Positions 40,560 to 49,271 of a stretch of DNA of 64,000 nucleotides are shown piece by piece. The position numbers and the translations under genes are program-made. The DNA is from Rhodovulum visakhapatnamense. GTDB lineage: Bacteria; Pseudomonadota; Alphaproteobacteria; Rhodobacterales; Rhodobacteraceae. Where the stretch lies: NCBI RefSeq assembly GCF_004365965.1, contig NZ_SOEB01000014.1:53323-117322 (forward strand), read 5' to 3'. The notes under the pieces are model-generated. The model worked only from the letters and a program-made list of their open reading frames with translations, ran no database searches and was not told the DNA's origin. Every line of letters begins with the position of its first letter. The first letter of the stretch is position 1.

Positions 40560-41264
40560 ATGCCTGCCTCCACCCGGAACTCTGCCTATCTGACCGGCCT
40601 GCGCCAAGGCGCGCCGTTCCTTCTGATCCTGGTGCCCTTCGCGCTTCTCTTCGGGGTGGTGGCGACCGAGGCCGGGTTCTCGCTGCCAGAGGTGATGGGG
40701 TTTTCGATGGTGGTGCTGGCGGGGGCTGCGCAATTCTCGGCGGTGCAACTGATGGCCGAGAACGCGCATACGCTGGTGGTGATCGCCACGGCGCTGGCGG
40801 TCAACATGCGGATGGCAATGTACTCGGCCTCGCTGACGCCCTATCTGGGCGCGGCCCCGCTCTGGCAGCGGGCGCTGGTCGCCTATGGCCTCTTCGACCA
40901 GACCTACGCGGTCGCGCATGCCCGCTTTGAGGCGCGCCCCGAGATGACTGTGGCCGAGCGGATCGCCTTCTTTGCGGGCGCGGTCACGCCGATGCTGCCC
41001 GCCTGGTACGGCATGACCCTGGTCGGCGCGGTCGCGGGGCGCAGCATCCCGCCCCAATTCGCGCTCGACTTCGCGCTGCCGATCACCTTTCTGGCGATGG
41101 TCGCGCCCGCGCTTCGGACCCCGGCCCATGTCGCGGCGGCCGGCACTTCGGTCGCGCTGGCGCTGGTCTTTGCCGGGCTGCCCTTCAATCTGGGGCTGAT
41201 GATCGCGGCGGTGGCGGCGATGGCCGTGGGCGCCGAGATCGAACGCCGGATGGGAGCGCGCTAG
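40560..41264 (+). CDS. azlC: AzlC-family branched-chain amino acid exporter, large subunit
   Basis: A 234-residue membrane protein with about six helices. Family segments include GLRQGAPFLLILVPFALLFGVVA, FSMVVLAGAAQFSAVQLM, and NMRMAMYSASL, all typical of AzlC. With AzlD it forms a two-part exporter for branched-chain amino acids. The azlD start codon follows its stop codon immediately, so the two are coupled. Divergent from mobA. Confidence 0.9.
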   Translation: MPASTRNSAYLTGLRQGAPFLLILVPFALLFGVVATEAGFSLPEVMGFSMVVLAGAAQFSAVQLMAENAHTLVVIATALAVNMRMAMYSASLTPYLGAAPLWQRALVAYGLFDQTYAVAHARFEARPEMTVAERIAFFAGAVTPMLPAWYGMTLVGAVAGRSIPPQFALDFALPITFLAMVAPALRTPAHVAAAGTSVALALVFAGLPFNLGLMIAAVAAMAVGAEIERRMGAR

Positions 41265-41594
41265 ATGAGCTGGAGCACGGCAGGGACCTGGGCGATCATC
41301 GTCACGCTCGGGATCGGCACCTTCCTGATGCGGTTTTCCTTCCTCGGTGCGATGGGCGGGCGGCGGCTGCCCGACTGGCTGCTGCGGCACCTGCGCTATA
41401 CGCCGGTGGCGGTGCTGCCCGCGCTGGTCGCGCCCGCCGTGGTCTGGCCGCCCGCAACCGGCGGCGACCCCGATCCGGCGCGGCTGGCCGCGGCGGTCGT
41501 CACCGTGGCCGTCGGCTGGTGGCGCAAATCCGTGCTGGCCGCCATCGGCGCGGGCGCGGTCACGCTTTACGCGCTTTTGTTCCTGTTGGGCTAA
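41265..41594 (+). CDS. azlD: AzlD-family branched-chain amino acid exporter, small subunit
   Basis: A 109-residue protein with four hydrophobic stretches and the family pattern GIGTFLMRFSFLGAMGGRRLPDWLLRHLRYTPVAVLPALVAPAV. It begins directly after the azlC stop. Partner of AzlC. Confidence 0.9.
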   Translation: MSWSTAGTWAIIVTLGIGTFLMRFSFLGAMGGRRLPDWLLRHLRYTPVAVLPALVAPAVVWPPATGGDPDPARLAAAVVTVAVGWWRKSVLAAIGAGAVTLYALLFLLG

Positions 41595-41609
41595 GGCAAA
41601 CTGGGCTGA

Positions 41610-41636
41610 GGCGGCGGGCCTGCCGCCGCCCCTTTC
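41610..41636 (+). terminator. Hairpin after azlD
   Basis: An eight-pair stem (GGCGGCGG at 41610-41617, CCGCCGCC at 41623-41630) is followed by CCTTTCC, between convergent azlD and the lipoprotein gene. Confidence 0.55.
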
Positions 41637-41648
41637 CCGAGGCCAGGC

Positions 41649-42287
41649 CTACTGGCCCTCGACGATGCCCTGGACCAGTTCGTCGAACCGGGCGCGCTGT
41701 TGTTCGCGCAGCAGGTCCTCGTGTTCGTCGGGATCGTCGTCGTAATATTCGCGCGTGGTGACGCCCGGCAGCTTGGCGAAGGCCGACATCACCGCCTTGG
41801 GGCGGACGGTATGGGGGATGCTGTCGAAGCCCGGAAGCTGGTTCAGCACATCGCTGGTCGACCGGGCGCACATCGCCTTCGGCACAGCGCCATAACCCTC
41901 GACCAGCCGCAGCGCGCGCTCGGCCACCTCGGGCGAGACCTGCACCGTCTGGGCGACGACGTGATAGGTCACGCGGGCATGGTAGTCGATGTAGAACTCC
42001 AGCATCTTCGGGGTGATGCCATAATGCACGTCATTGCGTTCGGGGGCGGCACGGTGCCACCAGCTTCCGGCCGGATCGAAGATCACCCGTTCGCTGCCAT
42101 TGATCATCAGCGCCGAATGCGCGCCCGAACCGGACCGGTTGTTGATCATGGTGTAAAGCGTGATCGAGGGCGGCGCGGCGTCCCGGTACTTGGCCCGGGC
42201 GACGGCTTCGTCGGGGGCCCAGGTGGATTCGGCGCCGCAGCCCAGCAGGAACAGCGGCAGAAGGCAGGCAATCAGGAAACGGAACAT
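41649..42287 (-). CDS. Putative lipoprotein of unknown function (212 aa)
   Basis: Signal sequence MFRFLIACLLPLFLLGC with lipobox LLGC at residues 14-17, then a mature domain with SITLYTMINNRSGSGAHSALMINGSERVIFDPAGSW. The His in GAHSALMI, and a later Cys in AMCARSTSDVLNQLPG, recall NlpC/P60-like or DUF4105-like papain-fold proteins, but I cannot confirm this. The acidic C-terminus (YYDDDPDEHEDLL) is distinctive. The start at 42287 is fixed by the lipoprotein signal. Upstream 42288-42576 holds no recognisable gene before the IS end. Confidence 0.65.
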   Translation of the reverse strand: MFRFLIACLLPLFLLGCGAESTWAPDEAVARAKYRDAAPPSITLYTMINNRSGSGAHSALMINGSERVIFDPAGSWWHRAAPERNDVHYGITPKMLEFYIDYHARVTYHVVAQTVQVSPEVAERALRLVEGYGAVPKAMCARSTSDVLNQLPGFDSIPHTVRPKAVMSAFAKLPGVTTREYYDDDPDEHEDLLREQQRARFDELVQGIVEGQ

Positions 42288-42576
42288 TTGGCAGACCGGA
42301 AATGGGCGGCGGCGGGCCGGAACGGCCGGACGGCGCGGCAGGAGGACGGAGAGAGGGCGGGGGCATGCGCGCGGCACGGCGGAACGGACAGGCGCGTCGC
42401 GCCGGTTCGGAAAGCTGCCATGCCTGCGGTATCCCCTGCCTGTTCGCTGGCGGCACCCTAGTCGAAGCCCCGGGCGCTGTCACCTTGCCGCCGCCCGCGA
42501 TGCCGCGATGCAGCGCGGGGCGTGGCATTCCGCCCACGCCTGCGCTTCCCGGCGCGGGGTCAGGCTGTGCCGACCC

Positions 42577-43791
42577 TGTGAATGGCTCCGAGTGTCCTGG
42601 ACGCCCTCATGCCTCAGTTTCTGCTGCCGCTCGAACTCGAGGGGCGACGGCATTCCGGTCCGCGCGTGCTTGCGCTTCGGGTTGTAGACATCCCGATGTC
42701 GTCGAACACGTCCTGCCGCGCTTCTTGGCGGGTCCGGTAGGTTCGGCGCCCGATCCTCTCCGCTTGAGCAGGTTGAAGAAGTTTCCGGCGACGGCGTTAT
42801 CGTGGCAATTGCCGCGCCGGCTCGTGGAATGCTCCAAGTTGTGGGCTTTCAGGAAAGCGTCCCAGTCCAGGCTCGTGAACTGGCTTGCCTGATCCGCGTG
42901 GATCAGCCCCTCGGCCTTCGGCTTCCTGCGCCACGTGGCCATGAGCAGAGCCTGAAGCACGACGTCGGTCTCTGGCGTGACTGCATGGACCATCCGACCA
43001 CGCGGCGTGAGGACAGATCGATCACCACCGCCAGGCAGGCGACGCCCTCCTGCGTCCGGATGGAGGTGATATCGGTCACCCGGACCTTGTCCGGCGCCTC
43101 CACGTCGAACCGGCGATTGAGGGTGGTGTCGACCACGACCGAGGGCTTGCCGCCATACGTCCCGGGGCGGCGCTTGGCGCCGATCTGAGCCGTGATCCCG
43201 GCCAGCCGGGTCAGGCGCGCAACGCGGTTCAGGCCGACATCTTCGCCCCGTTCAAGAAGATCGTCGTGCAGCTTGCGGTGCCCATGGACCTTGCCGCTTT
43301 CGGCCCAGGCTTCCTTCAGCAGGTCGGTCTGGCGGGCGTCTTCCTCGGCACGCTTGCCCAACGGCGCCTTAACCCAGCATAGAAGCCGCCCGGCCGGATG
43401 CGCAGACAACGGCACATCGCCCGGACGGAGAACTGTCCGCGATGCCCGGCCACGAACGCGTATCTCACGTTGCATCCCTGGCGAAATACGCGGTGGCCTT
43501 TTTCAGGATGTCACGCTCCTGAGACCCGGCCAGTTCCGTCTTCAGGCGCCGTATCGCGGTGTCCTTCTCCGCCTCTGCCGATGACCCTTCGCGAACGTCT
43601 CCTTCCAGGCGCAGAGCGAATACGGGCTGCCCCCGAGACGCTCGGACACGTCCCTGACCGGGCAGCCCCGCTCGGTGATCTGCGCGACCGCGTCCCGCTT
43701 GAACGCATCGCTGAACTTGCTGCAGCTCGTCATGGCCTCCTGGCCTCGAAATCAGCGAAGAAGACGCCAACGATACTCGGGGCTATTCACA
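42577..43791 (-). mobile_element. Degenerate IS3-family insertion sequence (about 1.2 kb)
   Basis: The element is bounded by imperfect inverted repeats: TGTGAATGGCTCCGAGTGTC at 42577 on the plus strand and TGTGAATAGCCCCGAGTATC read inward from 43791 on the minus strand (17 of 20 identical, TG start as in IS3 elements). The length of 1215 bp is typical. Flanking triplets are CCC and CCG, so no clean target duplication remains. It lies between a lipoprotein gene and the metallo-hydrolase gene, and its right end supplies the latter's stop codon. Confidence 0.85.
42590..43733 (-). pseudogene. IS3-family transposase orfA/orfB, frameshifted remnants
   Basis: OrfA starts MTSCSKFSDAFKRDAVAQITERGCPVRDVSERLG at 43733, a helix-turn-helix of the IS3 type, and changes frame before RRLKTELAGSQERDILKKATAYFARDAT. 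OrfB (43475 onward) reads KVHGHRKLHDDLL, VTDITSIRTQEGVACLAVVIDLSSRRVVGWSM, then shifts frame to HADQASQFTSLDWDAFL and NCHDNAVAGNFFNLLKR, and shifts again before NPKRKHART. The first two catalytic Asp are visible, but the third position, normally Glu in AESFF, is Gly (AGNFF). Several frameshifts plus this change make it inactive. Confidence 0.85.
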
Positions 43792-44826
43792 CCGAAACAG
43801 CCAGGCGCCGTCCGACCGGCGGCGCCGGGTCGCGCGGCCGGTGAGGTACAGGTGGTTCAGATGGCCGACCGCCTCGGCCAGCGCCAGCCCGTATTCGCCC
43901 GAACCGATCTCGCGGCGGTACAGCACCGGAAAGCAGTCGCAGGCGGAGCGTTCCTCGCCCAGCGCCTCGATCAGCCGGTTTAGCGCGCCGTGATGGTTCT
44001 CGATCAGTTGCACCAGACGGGTCGGCAGGCCGGTGAAAGGCAGCTTGTGACCCGGCAGGACCAGATGATCCTCGCGCGCATGGGTGGCGAAACGGGTGCA
44101 GCTTTCCAGCCAGCCCGCGACCGGATCGTTCAGCGGCTCGGTCGCGTAGACCCCGAGATTGGGCGAGATCGAGGGCAAAAGCTGGTCGCCTCCGATCACC
44201 AGCGCGTCGTCGCGGCTCCAGAGCGTGACGTGATCGGGCGCATGCCCGTCGCCCAGCCGCACGTCCCAGTCGCGCCCGCCCGCAGAGATCCGGTCGCCCT
44301 CGGCGAGCGCCCGGAAGCCCAGCGGCATCGGCGCCACCACATCGGCGAAGTTGAAGGGGCGTTCAGCCGCGCGTTCGGCCAGAACTGCGGCGTCCATCCC
44401 GGCGCCGCGATAGAACTCGAGCGTCTCGGGCCGGGGCAACGGCTGTTCGTCAAGCGTCAGCATCCGCGCGAACAGCCAGGCAGTGCGGCTGGTCCAGAGC
44501 TCGGCGCCATGGGCCGACTGGAACCAGCCCGCCAGCCCCACATGGTCGGGGTGGTGATGGGTCAGGATCACCCGCCGGACCGGGCGCCCGCCCAGCGGTC
44601 CGGCCAGAAGCGTCTGCCAGATCGCGCGGGTGCGCTCGGTGTCGAGCCCGGTATCGACCAGCGTCCAGCCCGGGCCATCGTCCAGCGCGAAGACGTTCAC
44701 ATGCTTGAGCGGCGGCGGCAGCGGCAGGCGCAGCCACAGCACGCCCTCGGCGATCTCGACCGCCGCGCCATCGTCGGGCGGAACCTCGAAGGGGGTGCGG
44801 ATCGGGGCCAGGCTACCGTCCATCAT
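43783..44826 (-). CDS. MBL-fold metallo-hydrolase
   Basis: A 347-residue metallo-beta-lactamase-fold protein with the zinc motif THHHPDHVG (HxHxDH type), GDGHAPDHVTLWS, GGDQLLPSISPN and a C-terminal winged-helix-like part (HLNHLYLTGRATRRRRSDGAWLF). Substrate unknown; such proteins hydrolyse thioesters, glyoxalase-type substrates or lactones. The ATG overlaps the stop of the upstream acyl-CoA dehydrogenase, so a link to acyl-CoA metabolism is plausible. The last codons, Cys-Glu-TAG, are formed by the terminal repeat of the adjoining IS3 element, so the native C-terminus was lost or replaced. Confidence 0.85.
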   Translation of the reverse strand: MMDGSLAPIRTPFEVPPDDGAAVEIAEGVLWLRLPLPPPLKHVNVFALDDGPGWTLVDTGLDTERTRAIWQTLLAGPLGGRPVRRVILTHHHPDHVGLAGWFQSAHGAELWTSRTAWLFARMLTLDEQPLPRPETLEFYRGAGMDAAVLAERAAERPFNFADVVAPMPLGFRALAEGDRISAGGRDWDVRLGDGHAPDHVTLWSRDDALVIGGDQLLPSISPNLGVYATEPLNDPVAGWLESCTRFATHAREDHLVLPGHKLPFTGLPTRLVQLIENHHGALNRLIEALGEERSACDCFPVLYRREIGSGEYGLALAEAVGHLNHLYLTGRATRRRRSDGAWLFRCE

Positions 44827-46532
44827 GCGCCGAGATCGGCGTCGGACAGGGCGTACAGGTCGTCCGCCCCGGCCCGCGCCGCCGCCAGAGCCGAGACATG
44901 TTCGGGCAAGAGCCGCCGGATGAAGACGCGGGCCAGCGCGCTGCGCGGCCCCGAGCCGCCCTCGGCCAGCGCCGCCGCCAGGTGCAGCTGCGCGCCCAGC
45001 ACCCGCGCCCAGGCGCGCAGGAACGGCACCGCCCCGGCAAAGCGGTCGGTCATCTCGCGGGCCAGCATCCATTCGGTGGTGTCGCGCAGCGCCTCGGCCG
45101 CGGTCCAGACCTCGACCGCAAGATCGGGGAAGACGCCGCGCGCCGCCTCGGCGGTCTGCTCGACCTCTTCGAGAAGCCGCCAGGCGACATCGCCGCCATC
45201 GGCCAGCTTGCGGCCCACCAGATCCATCGCCTGGATGCCGTTGGTGCCCTCGTAGATCGCGGTCACCCGCACGTCGCGCAGATATTGCGCGGCGCCGGTC
45301 TCTTCGATGAAGCCCATGCCGCCATGAACCTGCACGCCCTGCTGGGCGACCTCCATGCCGACCTCGGTGCCCCAGGCCTTGGCGATCGGGGTCAGGAAGG
45401 CCGCGCGCGCCGTCCAGTCGGCCTCGCCCGTCGCGGTGCCCATATCGGCCGCGACCGCGCAGGACAGCGCGATGGCCCGCGCGGCGAAGATCTCGGCCTT
45501 CATCCCCGCCAGCATCCGCCGCACATCGGCATGGCCGAGGATGCCGCCATCGCCCAGGGGCGTCGGACCCTGCCGCCGGTCGGCGGCATAGGCCAGCGCC
45601 TGCTGGAACGCGGCCTCGGCCACGCCCACGCCCTGCACGCCGACGCCGAGGCGCGCGTTGTTCATCATCGTGAACATCGCAGCCATGCCCTTGTTGGGCT
45701 CGCCCACCATCCAGCCGGTGGCGCCGTCGAACTCCATCACCGCGGTCGGGCTGCCATGCAACCCCAGCTTGTGTTCGAGGCTGACCACCTTGACGCGGTT
45801 CGCCACACCCGGCCGACCTTCGGCATCGGGCAGGTTGCGCGGCACCAGGAAAAGGCTGATCCCGCGCGTCCCTGCGGGGGCATCAGGCAGGCGCGCCAGC
45901 ACCAGATGCACGACGTTCTCCATGAAATCGGCATCGCCCCAGGTGATGTAGATCTTCTGGCCGGTCACCGCATAAGTGCCGTCCCCATTGGGCACCGCCC
46001 GGGTCTTCAAGGCACCCACATCCGACCCCGCCTGCGGCTCGGTCAGGTTCATCGTGCCCGACCAGTCGCCCGCGATCAGTTTCGGCAGGTAAAGCGCCCG
46101 GATCTCGTCGCTGGCATGATGGCTGAGCGCCTCGATCTGGCCCTGGGTCAGCAACGGGTTCAGCTGCAACGACAGGCAGGCGCCGCTCATCATGTCGTTG
46201 ACCGCAGTCGAAAGCGCGGTCGGCAGCCCCATCCCGCCATGCTCGGCGGGCGCCGACAGCGCCACCCAACCGCCCTCGGCAATGGCGCGATAGCCTTCGG
46301 CATAGCCCGGCGAGGTGCGCACCACGCCGTTTTCCAGCCGCGCCGGATGCAGGTCGCCCGGCCGTTGCAGCGGCGCCAGCACATCGTCGCAAAGCCGCCC
46401 CGCGCCATCGAGGATCGCCCGGGTCACATCGGGCGTGGCCTCGGAAAATCGGTCGGTCGCCACAACCTCGTCCAGCCCGACCACATGGTCGAGAATGAAC
46501 TGGAATTCCGCCACAGGAGCACGATATGCCAT
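44823..46532 (-). CDS. Large acyl-CoA dehydrogenase (DmdC/FadE-like)
   Basis: A 569-residue FAD enzyme that forms the trans-2 double bond of acyl-CoA. It shows MNLTEPQAGSDVGALKTRA (FAD/substrate loop), GISLFLVPRN, and the catalytic Glu region YEGTNGIQAMDLVGRKL, plus a C-terminal extra helical domain. The length and extended C-terminus fit the subgroup that includes 3-methylmercaptopropionyl-CoA dehydrogenase DmdC, but substrate is not assignable by eye. GGAGG lies five bases before the start. Electrons would pass via ETF to the ETF-QO encoded at 35-37 kb. Confidence 0.88.
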   Translation of the reverse strand: MAYRAPVAEFQFILDHVVGLDEVVATDRFSEATPDVTRAILDGAGRLCDDVLAPLQRPGDLHPARLENGVVRTSPGYAEGYRAIAEGGWVALSAPAEHGGMGLPTALSTAVNDMMSGACLSLQLNPLLTQGQIEALSHHASDEIRALYLPKLIAGDWSGTMNLTEPQAGSDVGALKTRAVPNGDGTYAVTGQKIYITWGDADFMENVVHLVLARLPDAPAGTRGISLFLVPRNLPDAEGRPGVANRVKVVSLEHKLGLHGSPTAVMEFDGATGWMVGEPNKGMAAMFTMMNNARLGVGVQGVGVAEAAFQQALAYAADRRQGPTPLGDGGILGHADVRRMLAGMKAEIFAARAIALSCAVAADMGTATGEADWTARAAFLTPIAKAWGTEVGMEVAQQGVQVHGGMGFIEETGAAQYLRDVRVTAIYEGTNGIQAMDLVGRKLADGGDVAWRLLEEVEQTAEAARGVFPDLAVEVWTAAEALRDTTEWMLAREMTDRFAGAVPFLRAWARVLGAQLHLAAALAEGGSGPRSALARVFIRRLLPEHVSALAAARAGADDLYALSDADLGA

Positions 46533-46658
46533 GCAAGCCTCCATTGCCGCCGCTTGTCGGGGTCGTTCGGCGGATTTATCTGACCGCTCGTTTCGCGGGC
46601 AGAAGGTAACGGAACGCCCCGCCCCATCAAGCGCAAACGCAACGTAAGGGAACGTCCC

Positions 46659-47618
46659 ATGAGCGCCGAATCGCTGACACCCGATGCCGACGGGCTGGCC
46701 CGCGCCGCCGCATTGCTGGCCGCAGGCAAGCTGGTGGCGCTGCCCACCGAGACGGTCTACGGGCTGGGCGCGGATGCCCGCGACGACCGCGCGGTGGCGC
46801 GGATCTTCGAGGCCAAGGGGCGGCCGCGCTTCAACCCGCTGATCGTGCATCTGCCCGATCTTGGCGCCGCCGCGCGGCTGGCCAGTTTCCCGGACCCGGC
46901 GCTGCGGCTGGCCGAGGCGTTCTGGCCCGGCGCACTGACGCTGGTGCTGCCGCTTTTGCCCGGGTCCGGGCTGTCGCCGCTGGTCAGCGCGGGCCTGCCC
47001 ACCGTGGCGGTGCGCGTGCCCGATCATCCGGTCGCCCAGGGGCTGCTGCGGGCCTTCGGCGGGCCGGTCGCGGCGCCGTCCGCCAACCCCTCGGGCGCGG
47101 TCAGCCCGACCCGGCCCGAGCATGTGATCGAGGGGCTCGGGTCGCGGATCGCGGCGGTGGTCGATGGCGGCGCCTGCCCGGTCGGGGTGGAATCGACCAT
47201 CCTCGGTTTCGACGCGGACGGCGGGCCGGTTCTTCTGCGGCCGGGCGGGCTGCCCGCCGAGGCGCTGGAAGACTGCCTTGGCATGGCGATCGCCGCGCGG
47301 GCCGAAGGGGCCGCGATCACCGCGCCGGGTCAGTTGGGGTCGCATTACGCGCCCGGAGCGCGGGTCGTGCTGGAGGCCGAGGTGCCGCCGCCGGGGGCGC
47401 TCTGGCTGGGCTTCGGGCCGGGCTGTGCGGGGGCCGCGCTGAACCTGTCGGCCTCGGGCGATCTGGTCGAGGCGGCGGCCGCGCTGTTCCATGCGCTGCG
47501 CCGGCTCGACGCCCGCGCCGCGCCGGGCCAGACCATTGCCGTCGCGCCGGTCCCCGACCACGGGCTCGGCCGGGCGATCAACGACCGGCTGCGCCGCGCG
47601 GCCGCGCCCCGGCCCTGA
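46659..47618 (+). CDS. L-threonylcarbamoyladenylate synthase (Sua5/YrdC type)
   Basis: Makes threonylcarbamoyl-AMP for the t6A37 modification of ANN-decoding tRNAs. The 319-residue protein has the YrdC domain (residues about 10-205) with LPTETVYGLGADA, FNPLIVHLPD, the PSANPSGAVSPT loop and VGVESTILGFD, and a C-terminal Sua5 domain after GQLGSHYAPGARVVL. This longer, two-domain form is Sua5 rather than short TsaC. It is convergent with yqgE, with a tandem repeat between. Confidence 0.94.
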   Translation: MSAESLTPDADGLARAAALLAAGKLVALPTETVYGLGADARDDRAVARIFEAKGRPRFNPLIVHLPDLGAAARLASFPDPALRLAEAFWPGALTLVLPLLPGSGLSPLVSAGLPTVAVRVPDHPVAQGLLRAFGGPVAAPSANPSGAVSPTRPEHVIEGLGSRIAAVVDGGACPVGVESTILGFDADGGPVLLRPGGLPAEALEDCLGMAIAARAEGAAITAPGQLGSHYAPGARVVLEAEVPPPGALWLGFGPGCAGAALNLSASGDLVEAAAALFHALRRLDARAAPGQTIAVAPVPDHGLGRAINDRLRRAAAPRP

Positions 47619-47636
47619 ACCGGATTCTTCGGGCGA

Positions 47637-47747
47637 CTTTCAGGCGCGCCCGGCGGCGGGCAATCTTTCAGGCGCGCCCGGCGGCGGGCAATCTTTCAGG
47701 CGCGCCCGGCGGCGGGCAGTCTTTCAGGCGCGCCCGGCGGCGGGCGA
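47637..47747. repeat. Four tandem copies of a 28-bp unit overlapping the yqgE 3' end
   Basis: Units start at 47637, 47665, 47693 and 47721, each beginning CTTTCAGGCGCGCCCGGCGG. The first three are near-identical (CAAT/CAGT variation at the junction) and the fourth runs into yqgE. Read on the minus strand the unit encodes the last residues SPAAGRA and the stop codon of yqgE. Each copy contains a small GCCCG/CGGGC hairpin. It arose by tandem duplication of the gene's tail. Confidence 0.95.
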
Positions 47748-48281
47748 CAACAACAGCGGGTCGATGCCCATCAGCCGCATGGCGCGTTCCCATTTGCTGC
47801 CATCGGCACCGTCGAAGACCAGCGCCGGGTCGGCATCGCAGGTCAGCCAGCCGTTCTGCCGGATCTCGTCCTCGAGCTGCCCCGGCCCCCAGCCCGCATA
47901 GCCCAGCGCCAGAAGCGAACTGGACGGGCCGCCGCCCTGGGCGATGTCCTCGAGGATATCGAGCGTCGCGGTCATCCCGAACCGGGCATCGACCCGAAGC
48001 GTGTTGTCGCGGTCGGTGCGATACTCGCCCGAATGCAGAACGAAGCCCCGCGAATGTTCGACCGGCCCGCCAAAATGCACCCGGATGTCGCGCGCGCCGG
48101 GGCTGCGGGGGATGTCGAGCTGGTCGAGAAGATCCGAAAACGAAATCTCGCTGAGCGGCTTGTTGACGATCAGGCCCATCGCGCCCTCGTCGGAATGGGC
48201 GCAGAGATAGACCACGCTTCTTTCGAAGCGGGGATCGCCCATGCCGGGCATCGCAATCAGAAGCTTGCCTCCAAGCTGCAT
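47724..48281 (-). CDS. YqgE/AlgH family protein (UPF0301)
   Basis: A 185-residue protein starting [43 protein letters not shown], the defining block of the YqgE/AlgH family; later [20 protein letters not shown] and [16 protein letters not shown]. Function is unknown, though AlgH has been linked to regulation of alginate and virulence genes. The ATG is at 48281. Its final seven codons and stop lie in the fourth copy of a tandem repeat that continues beyond the gene. Confidence 0.92.
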   Translation of the reverse strand: MQLGGKLLIAMPGMGDPRFERSVVYLCAHSDEGAMGLIVNKPLSEISFSDLLDQLDIPRSPGARDIRVHFGGPVEHSRGFVLHSGEYRTDRDNTLRVDARFGMTATLDILEDIAQGGGPSSSLLALGYAGWGPGQLEDEIRQNGWLTCDADPALVFDGADGSKWERAMRLMGIDPLLLSPAAGRA

Positions 48282-48419
48282 TCTGCCCTGTCCTGTCGCC
48301 TGCTCGGTTCAAGCATGTGCCCGAGCCGGGCAGGACGCAAGGGCACGGTTCCGCAATTGTGGCGTTCTCTCGCCGCTTTGTGATTCCGCGCCGGGGACAG
48401 AGCGCCTATCTTGGGCGCC

Positions 48420-49247
48420 ATGGCAAGAAATCTGTTCGTTCCGATCGCCGCCGCCCTGATCCTTGCGGCCCAGGCCCTGACCTCCCCCGCCCGGGCAGAG
48501 ACCGCCCTGCCCCCGGACAGCGTGGTCAGCGGCGAGATCCTGCCCGGCTGGCAGACCGACCGCGGCACCTACATGGCCGCGCTGCATCTGACCCTCGCGC
48601 CGGGCTGGAAGACCTACTGGCGCGCGCCGGGCGATGCGGGCATCCCGCCCCGGTTCGACTGGCACGGGTCGAAGAATGTCGCGGCGGTGCGGCTGCACTG
48701 GCCGCGGCCCACCGTGTTCTCGTCGAACGGGATGCGCACCATCGGCTATGTCGACGATCTGGTCCTGCCGATCGAGGTGACGCCCGGCGAGCCCGGGCGC
48801 CCGATGGAGATCCGGGCGCGGATCGACCTGGGGGTCTGCCACGACATCTGCATGCCGATGGAGCTCAGGCTCGACGAACGGTTGCCGGGTGAAAGCCGTG
48901 CCGCGCCGATCCGGGCCGCGCTGGCAGCCCAGCCGCTTGATGCGCGCGCGGCCCGTGTCGGACGGGTGGCCTGCGAGGTCGAGCCGATCGCGGACGGGCT
49001 TCGGCTGACCGCGCGGATCGAGGTGCCGCCGCTGGGCGGCGACGAAACCGCGGTGTTCGAACTGCCCGACCCCTCGATCTGGGTCGCCGAGACCGAGATG
49101 AACCGCGAGGGTAGTTTGTTGGTCGCGCGATCGGACATCGTGCCCGCGGACGGGACGCCCTTCGCGCTCGACCGCTCTTTGGTGCGGATCACGCTTCTGG
49201 GCCAGGACCGCGCGGTCGACATTCAGGGCTGCGGCGGGGCGCGCTGA
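48420..49247 (+). CDS. DsbD N-terminal (DsbD-alpha)-like secreted protein
   Basis: A 275-residue protein with a signal peptide (MARNLFVPIAAALILAAQALTSPARA), then the immunoglobulin-like DsbD-alpha domain: LHLTLAPGWKTYWRAPGDAGIPPRFDWHGSKNV and a Cys pair in LGVCHDICMPMEL. The membrane and thioredoxin domains of full DsbD are absent, so it is a stand-alone periplasmic domain, as seen for ScsB/DsbD-alpha proteins. It may pass electrons between a membrane partner and exported substrates. The ATG at 48420 is chosen over an in-frame TTG nine bases upstream. Confidence 0.85.
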   Translation: MARNLFVPIAAALILAAQALTSPARAETALPPDSVVSGEILPGWQTDRGTYMAALHLTLAPGWKTYWRAPGDAGIPPRFDWHGSKNVAAVRLHWPRPTVFSSNGMRTIGYVDDLVLPIEVTPGEPGRPMEIRARIDLGVCHDICMPMELRLDERLPGESRAAPIRAALAAQPLDARAARVGRVACEVEPIADGLRLTARIEVPPLGGDETAVFELPDPSIWVAETEMNREGSLLVARSDIVPADGTPFALDRSLVRITLLGQDRAVDIQGCGGAR

Positions 49248-49271
49248 GCGCCCGGCCCTCTCAGGCCCCTC

